This document shows positions 1-7,689 of a stretch of 64,000 nucleotides of DNA, one piece after another (within the stretch, counting starts at the first letter, position 1; each line of letters opens with the position of its first letter). Where the stretch lies: NCBI RefSeq assembly GCF_014779715.1, contig NZ_JACXYU010000001.1, positions 1,194,485 to 1,258,484 on the forward strand. Reading direction: 5' to 3'. Below the pieces are notes generated by a model. That model made no database searches. It was not told the origin of the DNA and worked only from the letters and a program-made list of their open reading frames with translations. Position numbers and translations under genes: made by a program. This stretch comes from Streptomyces chumphonensis. Its GTDB lineage: Bacteria > Actinomycetota > Actinomycetes > Streptomycetales > Streptomycetaceae.

Positions 1-23
1 AGTTTGTAGAGATCGCGAGTTAC

Positions 24-1349
24 ATGACCGGCAACGAAGACGTCCTGCTCGTCCACGGCGGCACCCCGCTGGAGGGTGAGATCCGGGTCCGCGGCGCGAA
101 GAACCTCGTGCCCAAGGCGATGGTCGCGGCCCTCCTCGGCGGCGAACCGAGCCGCCTGCGCAACGTCCCCGACATTCGTGACGTGCGGGTCGTCCGGGGA
201 CTGCTGGAGCTGCACGGGGTGACGGTGCGCACCGGCTCGGAGGCCGGTGAGCTGGTGCTCGACCCGTCGAACGTGGAGAGCGCCGACGTCGCCGACATCG
301 ACGCGCACGCCGGCTCCTCGCGCATTCCCATCCTGTTCTGCGGCCCGCTGCTGCACCGGCTGGGCCACGCCTTCATCCCCGGCCTGGGCGGCTGCGACAT
401 CGGCGGCCGGCCGATCGACTTCCACTTCGACGTGCTGCGCCAGTTCGGTGCCACGATCGAGAAGCGCCCCGAGGGCCAGTACCTGGAGGCCCCGCAGCGG
501 CTGCGCGGCACGAAGATCAAGCTGCCGTACCCCTCGGTGGGCACCACCGAGCAGGTCCTGCTCACGGCCGTCCTGGCCGAAGGCGTGACGGAGCTGTCGA
601 ACGCCGCCGTCGAGCCGGAGATCGAGGACCTCATCTGCGTCCTGCAGAAGATGGGCGCGATCATCTCCCTCGACACCGACCGCACCATCCGCATCACCGG
701 TGTGGACCGGCTGGGCGGCTACCAGCACCGGGCCCTGCCCGACCGGCTGGAGGCCGCGTCCTGGGCGTGCGCCGCCCTGGCGACCGAGGGCAGCGTGTAC
801 GTGCACGGCGCCAGCCAGCGCGAGATGCTCACGTTCCTCAACACCTACCGGAAGGTGGGCGGCGCCTTCGCCGTGGAGGACGACGGCATCCGCTTCTGGC
901 ACCCCGGCGGCCCGCTGAAGGCGATCGCGCTGGAGACGGACGTCCACCCGGGGTTCCAGACGGACTGGCAGCAGCCGCTCGTCGTGGCCCTCACCCAGGC
1001 ATCGGGCCTGTCGATCGTGCACGAGACGGTGTACGAGTCGCGGCTCGGCTTCACCGAGGCCCTGAACCAGATGGGTGCGCACATCCAGCTCTACCGGGAG
1101 TGCCTGGGCGGCACGCCGTGCCGCTTCGGGCAGCGCAACTTCCTGCACTCGGCCGTGGTGTCGGGCCCGACGAAACTCCAGGCCTCCGAACTGGTGATCC
1201 CGGACCTGCGGGGCGGGTTCTCCTACCTCATCGCGGCGCTGGCGGCCCAGGGGACGTCCCGCGTGCACGGCATCGAGCTCATCAACCGGGGCTACGAGAA
1301 CTTCATGGAGAAGCTCCCCGGCCTCGGCGCGAAGGTGGAGGCGGCGTAG
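24..1349 (+). CDS. murA: UDP-N-acetylglucosamine 1-carboxyvinyltransferase (MurA family)
   Basis: This cytosolic enzyme transfers enolpyruvate from PEP to UDP-GlcNAc, the first committed step of peptidoglycan precursor synthesis. The 441-residue length fits the family. The substrate-binding RGAKN motif lies at residues 23-27. The loop GGCDIGGRP at about 122-130 places Cys124 at the position of the fosfomycin-reactive cysteine of E. coli MurA (mycobacteria have Asp there), so fosfomycin sensitivity at this residue is expected. The gene is convergent with hupA. The reading frame stays open to the window edge upstream and the Shine-Dalgarno sequence before the ATG is weak, so the true start could lie further upstream. 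Function is inferred from the family and is high confidence; a specialised paralogue role cannot be excluded. Confidence 0.93.
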   Translation: MTGNEDVLLVHGGTPLEGEIRVRGAKNLVPKAMVAALLGGEPSRLRNVPDIRDVRVVRGLLELHGVTVRTGSEAGELVLDPSNVESADVADIDAHAGSSRIPILFCGPLLHRLGHAFIPGLGGCDIGGRPIDFHFDVLRQFGATIEKRPEGQYLEAPQRLRGTKIKLPYPSVGTTEQVLLTAVLAEGVTELSNAAVEPEIEDLICVLQKMGAIISLDTDRTIRITGVDRLGGYQHRALPDRLEAASWACAALATEGSVYVHGASQREMLTFLNTYRKVGGAFAVEDDGIRFWHPGGPLKAIALETDVHPGFQTDWQQPLVVALTQASGLSIVHETVYESRLGFTEALNQMGAHIQLYRECLGGTPCRFGQRNFLHSAVVSGPTKLQASELVIPDLRGGFSYLIAALAAQGTSRVHGIELINRGYENFMEKLPGLGAKVEAA

Positions 1350-1370
1350 CCCGTCCGCGCGCACACGGCG

Positions 1371-1413
1371 AGGGGCGGCCGCTCCGGCCCCGGGGGCCGG
1401 GGCGGCCGCCCCT
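1371..1413. terminator. bidirectional terminator between murA and hupA
   Basis: A very long GC-rich inverted repeat (arms of about 19-21 bases, one G-U type mismatch, almost no loop) sits between the convergent murA and hupA stop codons. There is no T-tract, as is usual for Streptomyces terminators. Confidence 0.75.
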
Positions 1414-1425
1414 GGTTGCCGTGGG

Positions 1426-1707
1426 TTACTTGCCCTTGGCGGCTTCCTTCAGCTTCGAGCCCGCGGACACCTTGACGCTGTAGCCGGCCGGGATCTGGAT
1501 GGGGTCGCCGGTCTGCGGGTTGCGGGCGGTGCGAGCGGCACGGTGGGTGCGCTCAAAGGTGAGGAAACCCGGGATGGTGACCTTCTCGTCGCCCTTCGCG
1601 ACGACCTCGCCGACGGTCTCGGCGAAGGCGGCCAGAACGGCGTCGGCGTCCTTGCGGGTCACCTCGGCGCGGTCGGCCAGGGCGGCCACCAGCTCAGTGC
1701 GGTTCAT
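1426..1707 (-). CDS. hupA: HU-family nucleoid protein
   Basis: This is a histone-like DNA-binding protein that bends and compacts chromosomal DNA. The 93 residues make a complete short HU with no lysine-rich C-terminal tail, so it is the HupA type and not the long sporulation-specific HupS type. It starts MNRTELVAAL, contains the GFLTFE turn (about 47-52), and has the DNA-binding arm with RNPQTGDPI at about 62-70. The ATG is preceded by GGGAG. It is convergent with murA and followed upstream by the malic enzyme on the same strand, the order known from Streptomyces. The open reading frame continues far upstream of this ATG, but the HU homology begins here. Confidence 0.95.
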   Translation of the reverse strand: MNRTELVAALADRAEVTRKDADAVLAAFAETVGEVVAKGDEKVTIPGFLTFERTHRAARTARNPQTGDPIQIPAGYSVKVSAGSKLKEAAKGK

Positions 1708-2075
1708 GTGTGTTACTCCCGTGTTCTTCTTGCCGTTGAGGCGTGAGACGAAGCCGATGCTGCCAGGGCCCTCGGACAGTGCCGCGACCCGGGGTCTGCT
1801 CCCAGACCCTCGCGCCCGGCACGCATCCTGCCCGCACCAGTGGCGGGAAAGCCAATCCGGGGCCGTCGCATCACACGAAAAGCTCCGCCGTCCCGTCGCG
1901 CTGACGTTCCGCAGGCTTTGTCCGCCCGCAACCCTACGGCCGCCGGGCCGCGCGTCATCCCGCGACGCGCCGTACCCCCGCGTCGCGGGACGCCCCGACG
2001 TCCGGGTGCCCACCGTGCGGCGTTCACCCGGACGCGGGGCGGCGCCCGCCCGGAGACGGCCCGCGGCCGTGCGGG
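1708..2075 (-). other. hupA upstream region, no gene seen
   Basis: These 368 bases between the malic-enzyme stop and hupA start hold no convincing gene. Two hairpins follow the malic-enzyme stop on the minus strand: a 5-bp stem at 2060-2075 and a 9-bp stem at 2000-2008/2025-2033. The second may be the malic-enzyme terminator. Nearer hupA there is a 6-bp hairpin with a GGAG loop around 1790-1808. The hupA promoter must lie here, but I cannot place it with confidence. Confidence 0.45.
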
Positions 2076-3488
2076 TCAGTTCGCCGGAGCCGCCTTCGCG
2101 GCCTCCCGGACGGCGTCCGCCACCGCACCGGAGACCTTCTCGTTGAAGACACTCGGAATGATGTAGTTCGCGTTGAGCTCGTCCTCGCCCACGACGTCGG
2201 CCAGGGCGCGGGCCGCGGCCAGCATCATCCCGTCGGTCACGGTGTGGGACTGGGCGTCCAGCAGGCCGCGGAAGACGCCGGGGAAGACGAGGACGTTGTT
2301 GATCTGGTTGGGGAAGTCCGAGCGGCCGGTGGCCACGACGGCGGCGGTCCGGCGCGCCACGGCCGGGTCGATCTCCGGGTCCGGGTTGGCGAGCGCGAAG
2401 ACGATGGCGCCCTCGGCCATGGCCGCGACGTCCTCGGCGGACAGGACGTCGGGGGCCGAGACGCCGATGAAGACGTCCGCGCCCGCCACGGCCTCCTTGA
2501 GCGTGCCGGTGACGCCGTCGGGGTTGGTGTTGTCGGCGATCCAGCGCAGCGCGGTGCCGCCGTCGGCCGCCTTGAGGTCGTCGCGCTCGCAGTGCACGAC
2601 GCCGTTGATGTCGCACACGACGGCGTGCTTGACGCCGGCCGCCATGAGCAGCTTGAGGATGGCGGTGCCGGCGGCCCCGGCGCCGGACATGACCACCCGC
2701 ACGTCGCCGATCGCCTTGCCGACGACGCGCAGCGCGTTGTGCAGGGAGGCGAGCACCACGATGGCGGTGCCGTGCTGGTCGTCGTGGAAGACGGGGATGT
2801 CCAGGGCCTCGCGCAGCCGGGCCTCGATCTCGAAGCAGCGGGGGGCCGAGATGTCCTCCAGGTTGATGCCCGCGAATCCGGGGGCGATGGCCTTGACGAT
2901 CTCCACGATGGCGTCGGTGTCCTGGGTGTCCAGGCACAGCGGCCAGGCGTCGATCCCGGCGAACCGCTTGAAGAGGGCGGCCTTGCCCTCCATGACGGGC
3001 AGCGCGGCCTGCGGCCCGATGTTGCCCAGCCCCAGGACGGCCGAGCCGTCGGTGACGACGGCGACGCTGTTGCGCTTGATCGTCAGCCGCCGGGCGTCCT
3101 CGGGGTTCTCCGCGATCTGCGTGCAGACGCGGGCGACACCGGGGGTGTAGACCATCGAGAGGTCGTCGCGATTGCGAATGGGGTGCTTGGACGACATCTC
3201 GATCTTGCCGCCGAGGTGCATGAGGAACGTACGGTCGGAGACCTTCCCGAGCGTGACGCCGTCGATCTCGCCGAGCCTGTCCACGATCCGCGCGGCGTGG
3301 TCGGTCGAGGTCGCGGCGACCGTGACGTCGATGCGCAGCCGCTCGTGGCCGGACGCGGTGACGTCAAGGGCGGTGACGTGACCTCCGGACGACTCCACGA
3401 CGGTGGTGATCTGGCTGACCGCCGAGCCGCCGACCGGAACCTCCAGCCGGACGGTCATCGAGTAGGAGACGCTGGGCGCCGTTGCCAT
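2076..3488 (-). CDS. malic enzyme with N-terminal ACT domain
   Basis: This enzyme oxidatively decarboxylates malate to pyruvate, linking the TCA cycle to pyruvate and reducing power. An ACT-like domain (about 1-82) precedes the malic-enzyme core. Visible motifs are YTPGVA (114-119), VTDGSAVLGLGNIG (145-158), the metal-binding FHDDQHGTA (234-242) and a Rossmann GAGAAG (269-274). The 470-residue length fits bacterial small malic enzymes plus ACT. Cofactor preference cannot be read reliably. From memory, the syntenic Streptomyces coelicolor enzyme is the NAD-dependent one. The ATG has an upstream AGAGGAAG ribosome-binding site. The ACT domain suggests allosteric control by a small ligand, which is inference. 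Confidence 0.92.
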   Translation of the reverse strand: MATAPSVSYSMTVRLEVPVGGSAVSQITTVVESSGGHVTALDVTASGHERLRIDVTVAATSTDHAARIVDRLGEIDGVTLGKVSDRTFLMHLGGKIEMSSKHPIRNRDDLSMVYTPGVARVCTQIAENPEDARRLTIKRNSVAVVTDGSAVLGLGNIGPQAALPVMEGKAALFKRFAGIDAWPLCLDTQDTDAIVEIVKAIAPGFAGINLEDISAPRCFEIEARLREALDIPVFHDDQHGTAIVVLASLHNALRVVGKAIGDVRVVMSGAGAAGTAILKLLMAAGVKHAVVCDINGVVHCERDDLKAADGGTALRWIADNTNPDGVTGTLKEAVAGADVFIGVSAPDVLSAEDVAAMAEGAIVFALANPDPEIDPAVARRTAAVVATGRSDFPNQINNVLVFPGVFRGLLDAQSHTVTDGMMLAAARALADVVGEDELNANYIIPSVFNEKVSGAVADAVREAAKAAPAN

Positions 3489-3688
3489 GCCGACTTCCTC
3501 TGCTTTCCCTCATGCACTTCGCGGGTGCGCGTTTGCCTCCGAATCGTCGCACCTACCTCCGGGTACGCGGTAAGCGGACCTTGATTCGGAAAGATAATTC
3601 CACGATACGAGAGAAAGCGTGCCGACGGAAGTCCCTCCCCCCGCACCGCCCGGTTCGGACCGCTCCGTGACCGGACGCACAACCGGCC
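3489..3688 (-). promoter_or_regulatory. upstream region of the malic enzyme gene
   Basis: The 403 bases between the malic-enzyme start and the helicase stop split into two parts. The first 200 bases contain an unusually AT-rich island at about 3580-3620, with a TATCTT hexamer on the minus strand. This is the likely malic-enzyme promoter, although no clear -35 partner is visible. The remainder is the small-RNA unit annotated separately. Confidence 0.4.
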
Positions 3689-3719
3689 TTGCCCACAAGG
3701 GAATCCCGTTTGTTAGCCT
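3689..3719 (+). promoter_or_regulatory. candidate promoter of the small RNA
   Basis: TTGCCC at 3689-3694 and TAGCCT at 3714-3719 resemble a vegetative -35/-10 pair, with a slightly long 19-base spacer (18 if TTAGCC is used). Initiation about 6 bases downstream would place the RNA 5' end at the start of the long stem that begins at 3724. Confidence 0.45.
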
Positions 3720-3723
3720 GGAC

Positions 3724-3857
3724 GTGGCGTCGGCCCGATCCATGCCCCCGGGCCCAACCATCGTCGCTGCGAGCGACCACTTGCCGCGAGGCGAGCTGGC
3801 GGGTCGGCGCCACCTGACACGTCCGTGAGGCGGGTCCCGCACCGGGACCCGCCTCAC
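3724..3857 (+). ncRNA. candidate structured small RNA, about 130 nt
   Basis: No ORF of interest lies here. The + strand folds into a compact multi-helix RNA. A 14-bp closing stem pairs 3724-3737 with 3800-3813 and includes two G-U pairs. Inside are a 6-bp hairpin with a GCG loop (3763-3777), a 6-bp hairpin with a GCGA (GNRA) tetraloop (3780-3795), and a C-rich strand at 3745-3755 with a weak hairpin. A perfect 14-bp terminator hairpin follows at 3825-3857. The wobble pairs (two in the closing stem, one at 3782/3793) become A-C mismatches on the minus strand, and the GNRA loop exists only on the + strand, so the RNA is most likely + encoded. I cannot assign it to a named family. The exposed C-rich segment could pair with G-rich ribosome-binding sites, which is inference. 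Confidence 0.6.
3825..3857. terminator. strong terminator hairpin
   Basis: A perfect 14-bp stem (3825-3838 with 3844-3857) carries a 5-base loop. It lies just beyond the helicase stop on the minus strand and ends the candidate small RNA on the + strand, so it probably serves both. Confidence 0.8.
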
Positions 3858-3891
3858 CGCGTTCCGCGCCCCCTCCCCGCCCGGGGCGCCC

Positions 3892-6222
3892 CTACTCCCG
3901 CAGCAGGTCCGGCACCCCGTCCCCGTCCGGCAGGTCACGCTCGCCGGAGAGGATCGTCAGCCGCTGCGTGGCCCGGGTGAGGGCGACGTAGAGCACCCGC
4001 AGCCCGGCCGGGGACTCGTCGGCGATCTCGGCCGGCGTGACGACGAGCGTCGCGTCGTACTCCAGCCCCTTCGCCTCCAGGCTGCCGAGCGCGACGACCC
4101 GGTCACCGAGGCCGGCCAGCCAGCGGCCCGCCCGCTCCCGCGCGGCCATGGGGACGACCACCCCGACCGTGCCCTCCACCTCGTCGAGCAGCAGCTCCGC
4201 CTCCCGGCGCACCGCGTCGCCGAGGCCGCCGGGACGGCCGCGGGAGTCGGCGGGGCCGCCGACGACGGCGAAGCGGGGCACGAGGCCGGTCGAGCGCACC
4301 GCCTTGGGCGGTTGGGTTCCCGGCATGGCCAGCGCCAGGACGCGCGAGGCCAGCTCCGCGATCTCCGACGGGTTGCGGTAGTTGACGGTCAGCTCGAACC
4401 GCCGCCGGGGGCGGGTGCCGAGAGCCTCCCGCCGCGCCTCGGCCGCGTCCTCCTGGTCCGACCAGGACGACTGCGCCGGATCGCCGACCACCGTCCACGT
4501 GGCCTGCCGTCCGCGCCGGCCCACCATCCGCCACTGCATGGGGGTGAGGTCCTGCGCCTCGTCCACGATGACGTGGGCGTAGTCGCGGCGGTCCTCCCCC
4601 GCCCGCTCGGCCCGGGTCGCCCGGCGCGTGGGGTCGCGGTCGGCCGCCGTGGTCAGCTCGGCCAGGCCGGTCAACTGGTCCAACGGGTCCACCTCCCGCT
4701 TCCTCGGCCGCGCCGGCGCGCCGAGGACCTGCTGGAGCTCGTCCAGCAGCGCGACGTCGTGCACGGACAGCGGGCCCTGCCCGGCGGCGTCCAGCCGGGA
4801 CAGCGAGCGGGCGAGGCGGCGCACCTCGCGGGGCTGCAGCACCCGGCGCGCCCAGCGGCCGAGGCGCCGCTCGTCGCGCAGGGCCGCGAGCACGAGCCGG
4901 GGCGTCAGCTCCGGCCACCAGGCGGCCAGGAACTCCTGGAAGGCGTCCTCCTCCGAGACGTCGTCGTCGAACGCCTGCCGCGCCTCGGCCGCCAGCTCCG
5001 GGTCGCTGCCCGGCGGGTGGCGCACGGGCCCGCCCGCCTTCTCCCACAGCGCGTCGAGCAGCAGCTTGCGGGCTCGGGGGCGCAGCAGGTTGACCGGCGC
5101 GGTGCCGCCGAGCGCGGCCGTCCGCACGGCCCGCAGCTCCTCGGCGTCCAACTCGACGCGGGCGCCGAAGACGACCACCCGCAGCCCGGCCCCCGCCCCG
5201 CCGGCCTGCTCCAACGTGCCGCGCGCGGCACGGCGCAGCACCTTCGCCATCCGGCTGGAGCCCTTGATCCGCGCGACGTCCATGGGGTCGTACGCGGCGG
5301 CCTCCGCTCCGTCGACGAGGGAGCCGAGCGCCCGGATCGCCACCTGCCCCTCCTCCCCCAGCGAGGGCAGCACGCCCTCGGTGTAGGAGACGAGCAGCGG
5401 GGTGGGACTGACGACGAGGATGCCGCCCGCGTACCGGCGCCGGTCCTGGTAGAGCAGGTAGGCCGCCCGGTGCAGGGCGACGGCCGTCTTGCCCGTGCCC
5501 GGTCCGCCCTCCACCTCGGTGACGGACGCGGCCGGGGCCCGGATGACCTCGTCCTGCTCGGCCTGGATGGAGGCGACGATGTCCCGCATGGTGTGGCCGC
5601 GGGCGCGGCCGAGCGCGGCCATCAGCGCCCCGTCGCCGACGACCGGCAGTTCCGCGCCGGCCAGGCGGGCGGTCAGTTCCGGCCGCAGCAGGTCGTCCTC
5701 GACGCCGAGGACCCGGCGGCCCCGGGAGCGGATGACCCGGCGACGGACGACGCGGCCGGGGGCGACGGGGGTGGCCCGGTAGAAGGGGGCGGCGGCGGGG
5801 GCGCGCCAGTCGATGACGAGCGGGGCGTAGTCGGCGTCGAGCACGCCGAGCCGGCCGATGTGCAGGGTCTCGGCGATGTCGGCGGTCATGTCCGGGCGGA
5901 CCGCTCCCTCGGCGGGCTCCACGGAGGTGTAGGCGCCGTCGGGGCCCCGCTCCCCGTCCTTGCCGTCCAGCAGGTCGATGCGGCCGAAGAGGAAGTCCTC
6001 GAACTCGCTGTTGAGCCGGTTCAGGTGGACGCCGGCGCGGAACACCTGGGCGTCCCGTTCGGCGAGCGCGCCGGGCGTGCCGACCTGGGCGCGCCGGCCC
6101 GCGTCGGCCATCAGGAACTCGGCGTCGTGGATCTTCTCCGCCAGGCGGCGGTAGACCGCGTCCAGGTGGTTCTGCTCGGCGTGGATCTCGCGTTCCCGCA
6201 CGCCGGTGTCCTGCGCCTCCAA
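3892..6222 (-). CDS. helD: HelD/HelR-type RNA polymerase-associated helicase-like ATPase
   Basis: This is a superfamily 1 (UvrD-like) ATPase of the HelD branch, known to pull stalled or rifampicin-bound RNA polymerase off DNA. The N-terminus is a charged coiled coil (about 1-45), as in HelD. The family hallmark DWRAPAAAPFYRAT is at about 138-151. Walker A GGPGTGKTAV is near 239-248, with a VIDEAQDL Walker B further on. The 776 residues match HelD size. I chose a TTG at 6222 because GGAAGGGGG sits 8 bases upstream; a GTG at 6201 is the alternative. Reading further upstream only enters unrelated sequence. It lies downstream of, and on the same strand as, the sigU-type sigma/anti-sigma pair. Confidence 0.85.
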   Translation of the reverse strand: MEAQDTGVREREIHAEQNHLDAVYRRLAEKIHDAEFLMADAGRRAQVGTPGALAERDAQVFRAGVHLNRLNSEFEDFLFGRIDLLDGKDGERGPDGAYTSVEPAEGAVRPDMTADIAETLHIGRLGVLDADYAPLVIDWRAPAAAPFYRATPVAPGRVVRRRVIRSRGRRVLGVEDDLLRPELTARLAGAELPVVGDGALMAALGRARGHTMRDIVASIQAEQDEVIRAPAASVTEVEGGPGTGKTAVALHRAAYLLYQDRRRYAGGILVVSPTPLLVSYTEGVLPSLGEEGQVAIRALGSLVDGAEAAAYDPMDVARIKGSSRMAKVLRRAARGTLEQAGGAGAGLRVVVFGARVELDAEELRAVRTAALGGTAPVNLLRPRARKLLLDALWEKAGGPVRHPPGSDPELAAEARQAFDDDVSEEDAFQEFLAAWWPELTPRLVLAALRDERRLGRWARRVLQPREVRRLARSLSRLDAAGQGPLSVHDVALLDELQQVLGAPARPRKREVDPLDQLTGLAELTTAADRDPTRRATRAERAGEDRRDYAHVIVDEAQDLTPMQWRMVGRRGRQATWTVVGDPAQSSWSDQEDAAEARREALGTRPRRRFELTVNYRNPSEIAELASRVLALAMPGTQPPKAVRSTGLVPRFAVVGGPADSRGRPGGLGDAVRREAELLLDEVEGTVGVVVPMAARERAGRWLAGLGDRVVALGSLEAKGLEYDATLVVTPAEIADESPAGLRVLYVALTRATQRLTILSGERDLPDGDGVPDLLRE

Positions 6223-6335
6223 CGCAAGGGCCCCCTTCCGCTGTGTCCAGGGCAGCCGTCCACCGTACGCGACCCGGGCCCCCCTGCGCACGCACGACGA
6301 CCCGGGGTGAGCTGCGGCGACGGGCGCGACGCCGC

Positions 6336-7046
6336 TCAGCCGGGGACGGTGACGAGGTGCTCCCCGTCCAGGGTGCGCACCTCGAAGCGGGCGATCTCGG
6401 GACGGTCGTAGGCGGCACCGCCCACGTACAGGCGCGGTTCCTCCCAGCCGTAGCCGCCGGCGGGCACCGACCACGTGGTGACCGTCTGCTCGGTCCCGTC
6501 GGTGCCGACGGCCACGAGGCCGCAGGTCCGCGGCCCGGTGACGCCGTCGAGCCGCACGGCGATCTCCGTGCCCCAGGCGCGCGGCACGGTGGAGACGGTG
6601 GCGGCGACCCGGGTGCCGGGGTCGGTGGCCGTCAGCTTGTCGCCGTCGGCGAAGACGGCCTCGGCCGCGCCGCGCGCCTGCGCCGGGCCGCCGTCCCGCT
6701 CGCTCCAGGCGGCGCCGGCGACCGGACCGGCGACGAGGAGGACGACGGCCGCGGCGACCAGGGCGAGCCGCCGACCGCGCCGCCGCCGCGCGGTGGCCGC
6801 GACCTCGTCGAGCAGCCCCGCCAGCAGCCCCGGACCGGGGCGGGCGGTGAGCGCGTCGGCGCCCGGGGCGTCCCGCGCGTACTCGGCGAGCACGGGACCG
6901 AGGCCCAGCAGTTCCTCCAACTCGCGCCCGCAGGCGCTGCACACGGCCAGGTGCTCCTCGAAGCGCGCCGCGTCGGCGGGGTCCAGCACACCGATGGCGT
7001 AGGCACCGACGTCCGTGTGGTGCGCGTGCGGGTCCCCGGTGGTCAT
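6336..7046 (-). CDS. rsuA: membrane-anchored zinc-binding anti-sigma factor
   Basis: This is the partner anti-sigma factor of the ECF sigma gene immediately upstream. The cytosolic N-terminus carries a ZAS motif, HLAVCSAC (H-x3-C-x2-C), within EEHLAVCSACGRELEELL. One transmembrane segment follows at about 105-125 (LALVAAAVVLLVAGPVAGAA), with an extracytoplasmic C-terminal domain of about 110 residues. The 236-residue layout is the RskA-like family. Its ATG overlaps the sigma stop by 4 bases (ATGA), so the two are translationally coupled. By position it matches S. coelicolor RsuA; the inducing signal is not readable from sequence. Confidence 0.88.
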   Translation of the reverse strand: MTTGDPHAHHTDVGAYAIGVLDPADAARFEEHLAVCSACGRELEELLGLGPVLAEYARDAPGADALTARPGPGLLAGLLDEVAATARRRRGRRLALVAAAVVLLVAGPVAGAAWSERDGGPAQARGAAEAVFADGDKLTATDPGTRVAATVSTVPRAWGTEIAVRLDGVTGPRTCGLVAVGTDGTEQTVTTWSVPAGGYGWEEPRLYVGGAAYDRPEIARFEVRTLDGEHLVTVPG

Positions 7047-7582
7047 GCCGTCACCCCCTTCTCCTCCAGCGAGAGCTTCATCGAGCGCAGCGCGTAGAAG
7101 ACCCGGGACCGGACGGTACCGGGCGGCACCCGGAGCACTTCGGCCGCCTCGTTCACCGTGCGGCCCTTGAAGTACGTCTCCACCAGCGCCTCGCGGTGGG
7201 CGTCGGTGAGATCGGCCATGGCCTCGGAGATCGTCATGAGGCGCAGCGCGCGGTCGATCTCGTCGGCGGCCGGGATCGTCTCCAGCGGCGCGGCGTCCAC
7301 CTCCTGCGGCCGGGCCCGTCGGCTGCGGTGACCGTCGATGACGATGCGGCGGGCGACCGTCACCAGCCACGGCCGCACCGACCCGGTGGCCCGCTGGAGC
7401 TGTTCGGCGTTGCGCCAGGCGCGCAGCAGCGTCTCCTGCACGACGTCCTCGGCGCGGTGGCGGTCGCCGCCGACCAGGCGCAGCACGAAGGCCAGCAGCG
7501 GTCCGGCGTGCTCGTCGTAGAGGGCTCGCATGAGGGCGTCGTCCTGCGACGTTCGGTCGGCCACGCCGGCATCCTCACTCAC
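7043..7582 (-). CDS. sigU: ECF RNA polymerase sigma factor (SigU-like)
   Basis: This is an extracytoplasmic-function sigma factor. Region 2 includes HRAEDVVQETLLRAWRN. Region 4 carries a helix-turn-helix around NEAAEVLRVPPGTVRSRVF. The 179-residue length is typical. I chose the GTG at 7582, giving M-SEDAGVADR, because a G-rich GGGGGG ribosome-binding site lies just upstream; an in-frame ATG 25 codons earlier is possible. It is co-translated with the downstream anti-sigma factor. By synteny (HelD, anti-sigma, sigma, nitrate transporter) it corresponds to S. coelicolor sigU, which I recall affecting differentiation and secretion when deregulated. Autoregulation is likely, but no promoter motif is clear in the 107 bases upstream. 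Confidence 0.9.
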   Translation of the reverse strand: MSEDAGVADRTSQDDALMRALYDEHAGPLLAFVLRLVGGDRHRAEDVVQETLLRAWRNAEQLQRATGSVRPWLVTVARRIVIDGHRSRRARPQEVDAAPLETIPAADEIDRALRLMTISEAMADLTDAHREALVETYFKGRTVNEAAEVLRVPPGTVRSRVFYALRSMKLSLEEKGVTA

Positions 7583-7689
7583 GGTGCGCCCCCCGGTCGA
7601 TACGACGTGCGAGTTCTTGGCGCGTTCCGCGCCCACCCTTGCATACGGGCGGGGCACGCACTCCGTTCAGCCGGTGGGGCGCGGATCTC

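Noticed and set aside
4312..6411. Long open frame on the + strand opposite helD
   Set aside because: Antisense shadow of a GC-rich gene; composition is Arg/Gly/Val rich with no motifs, and codon bias fits the minus-strand helicase.
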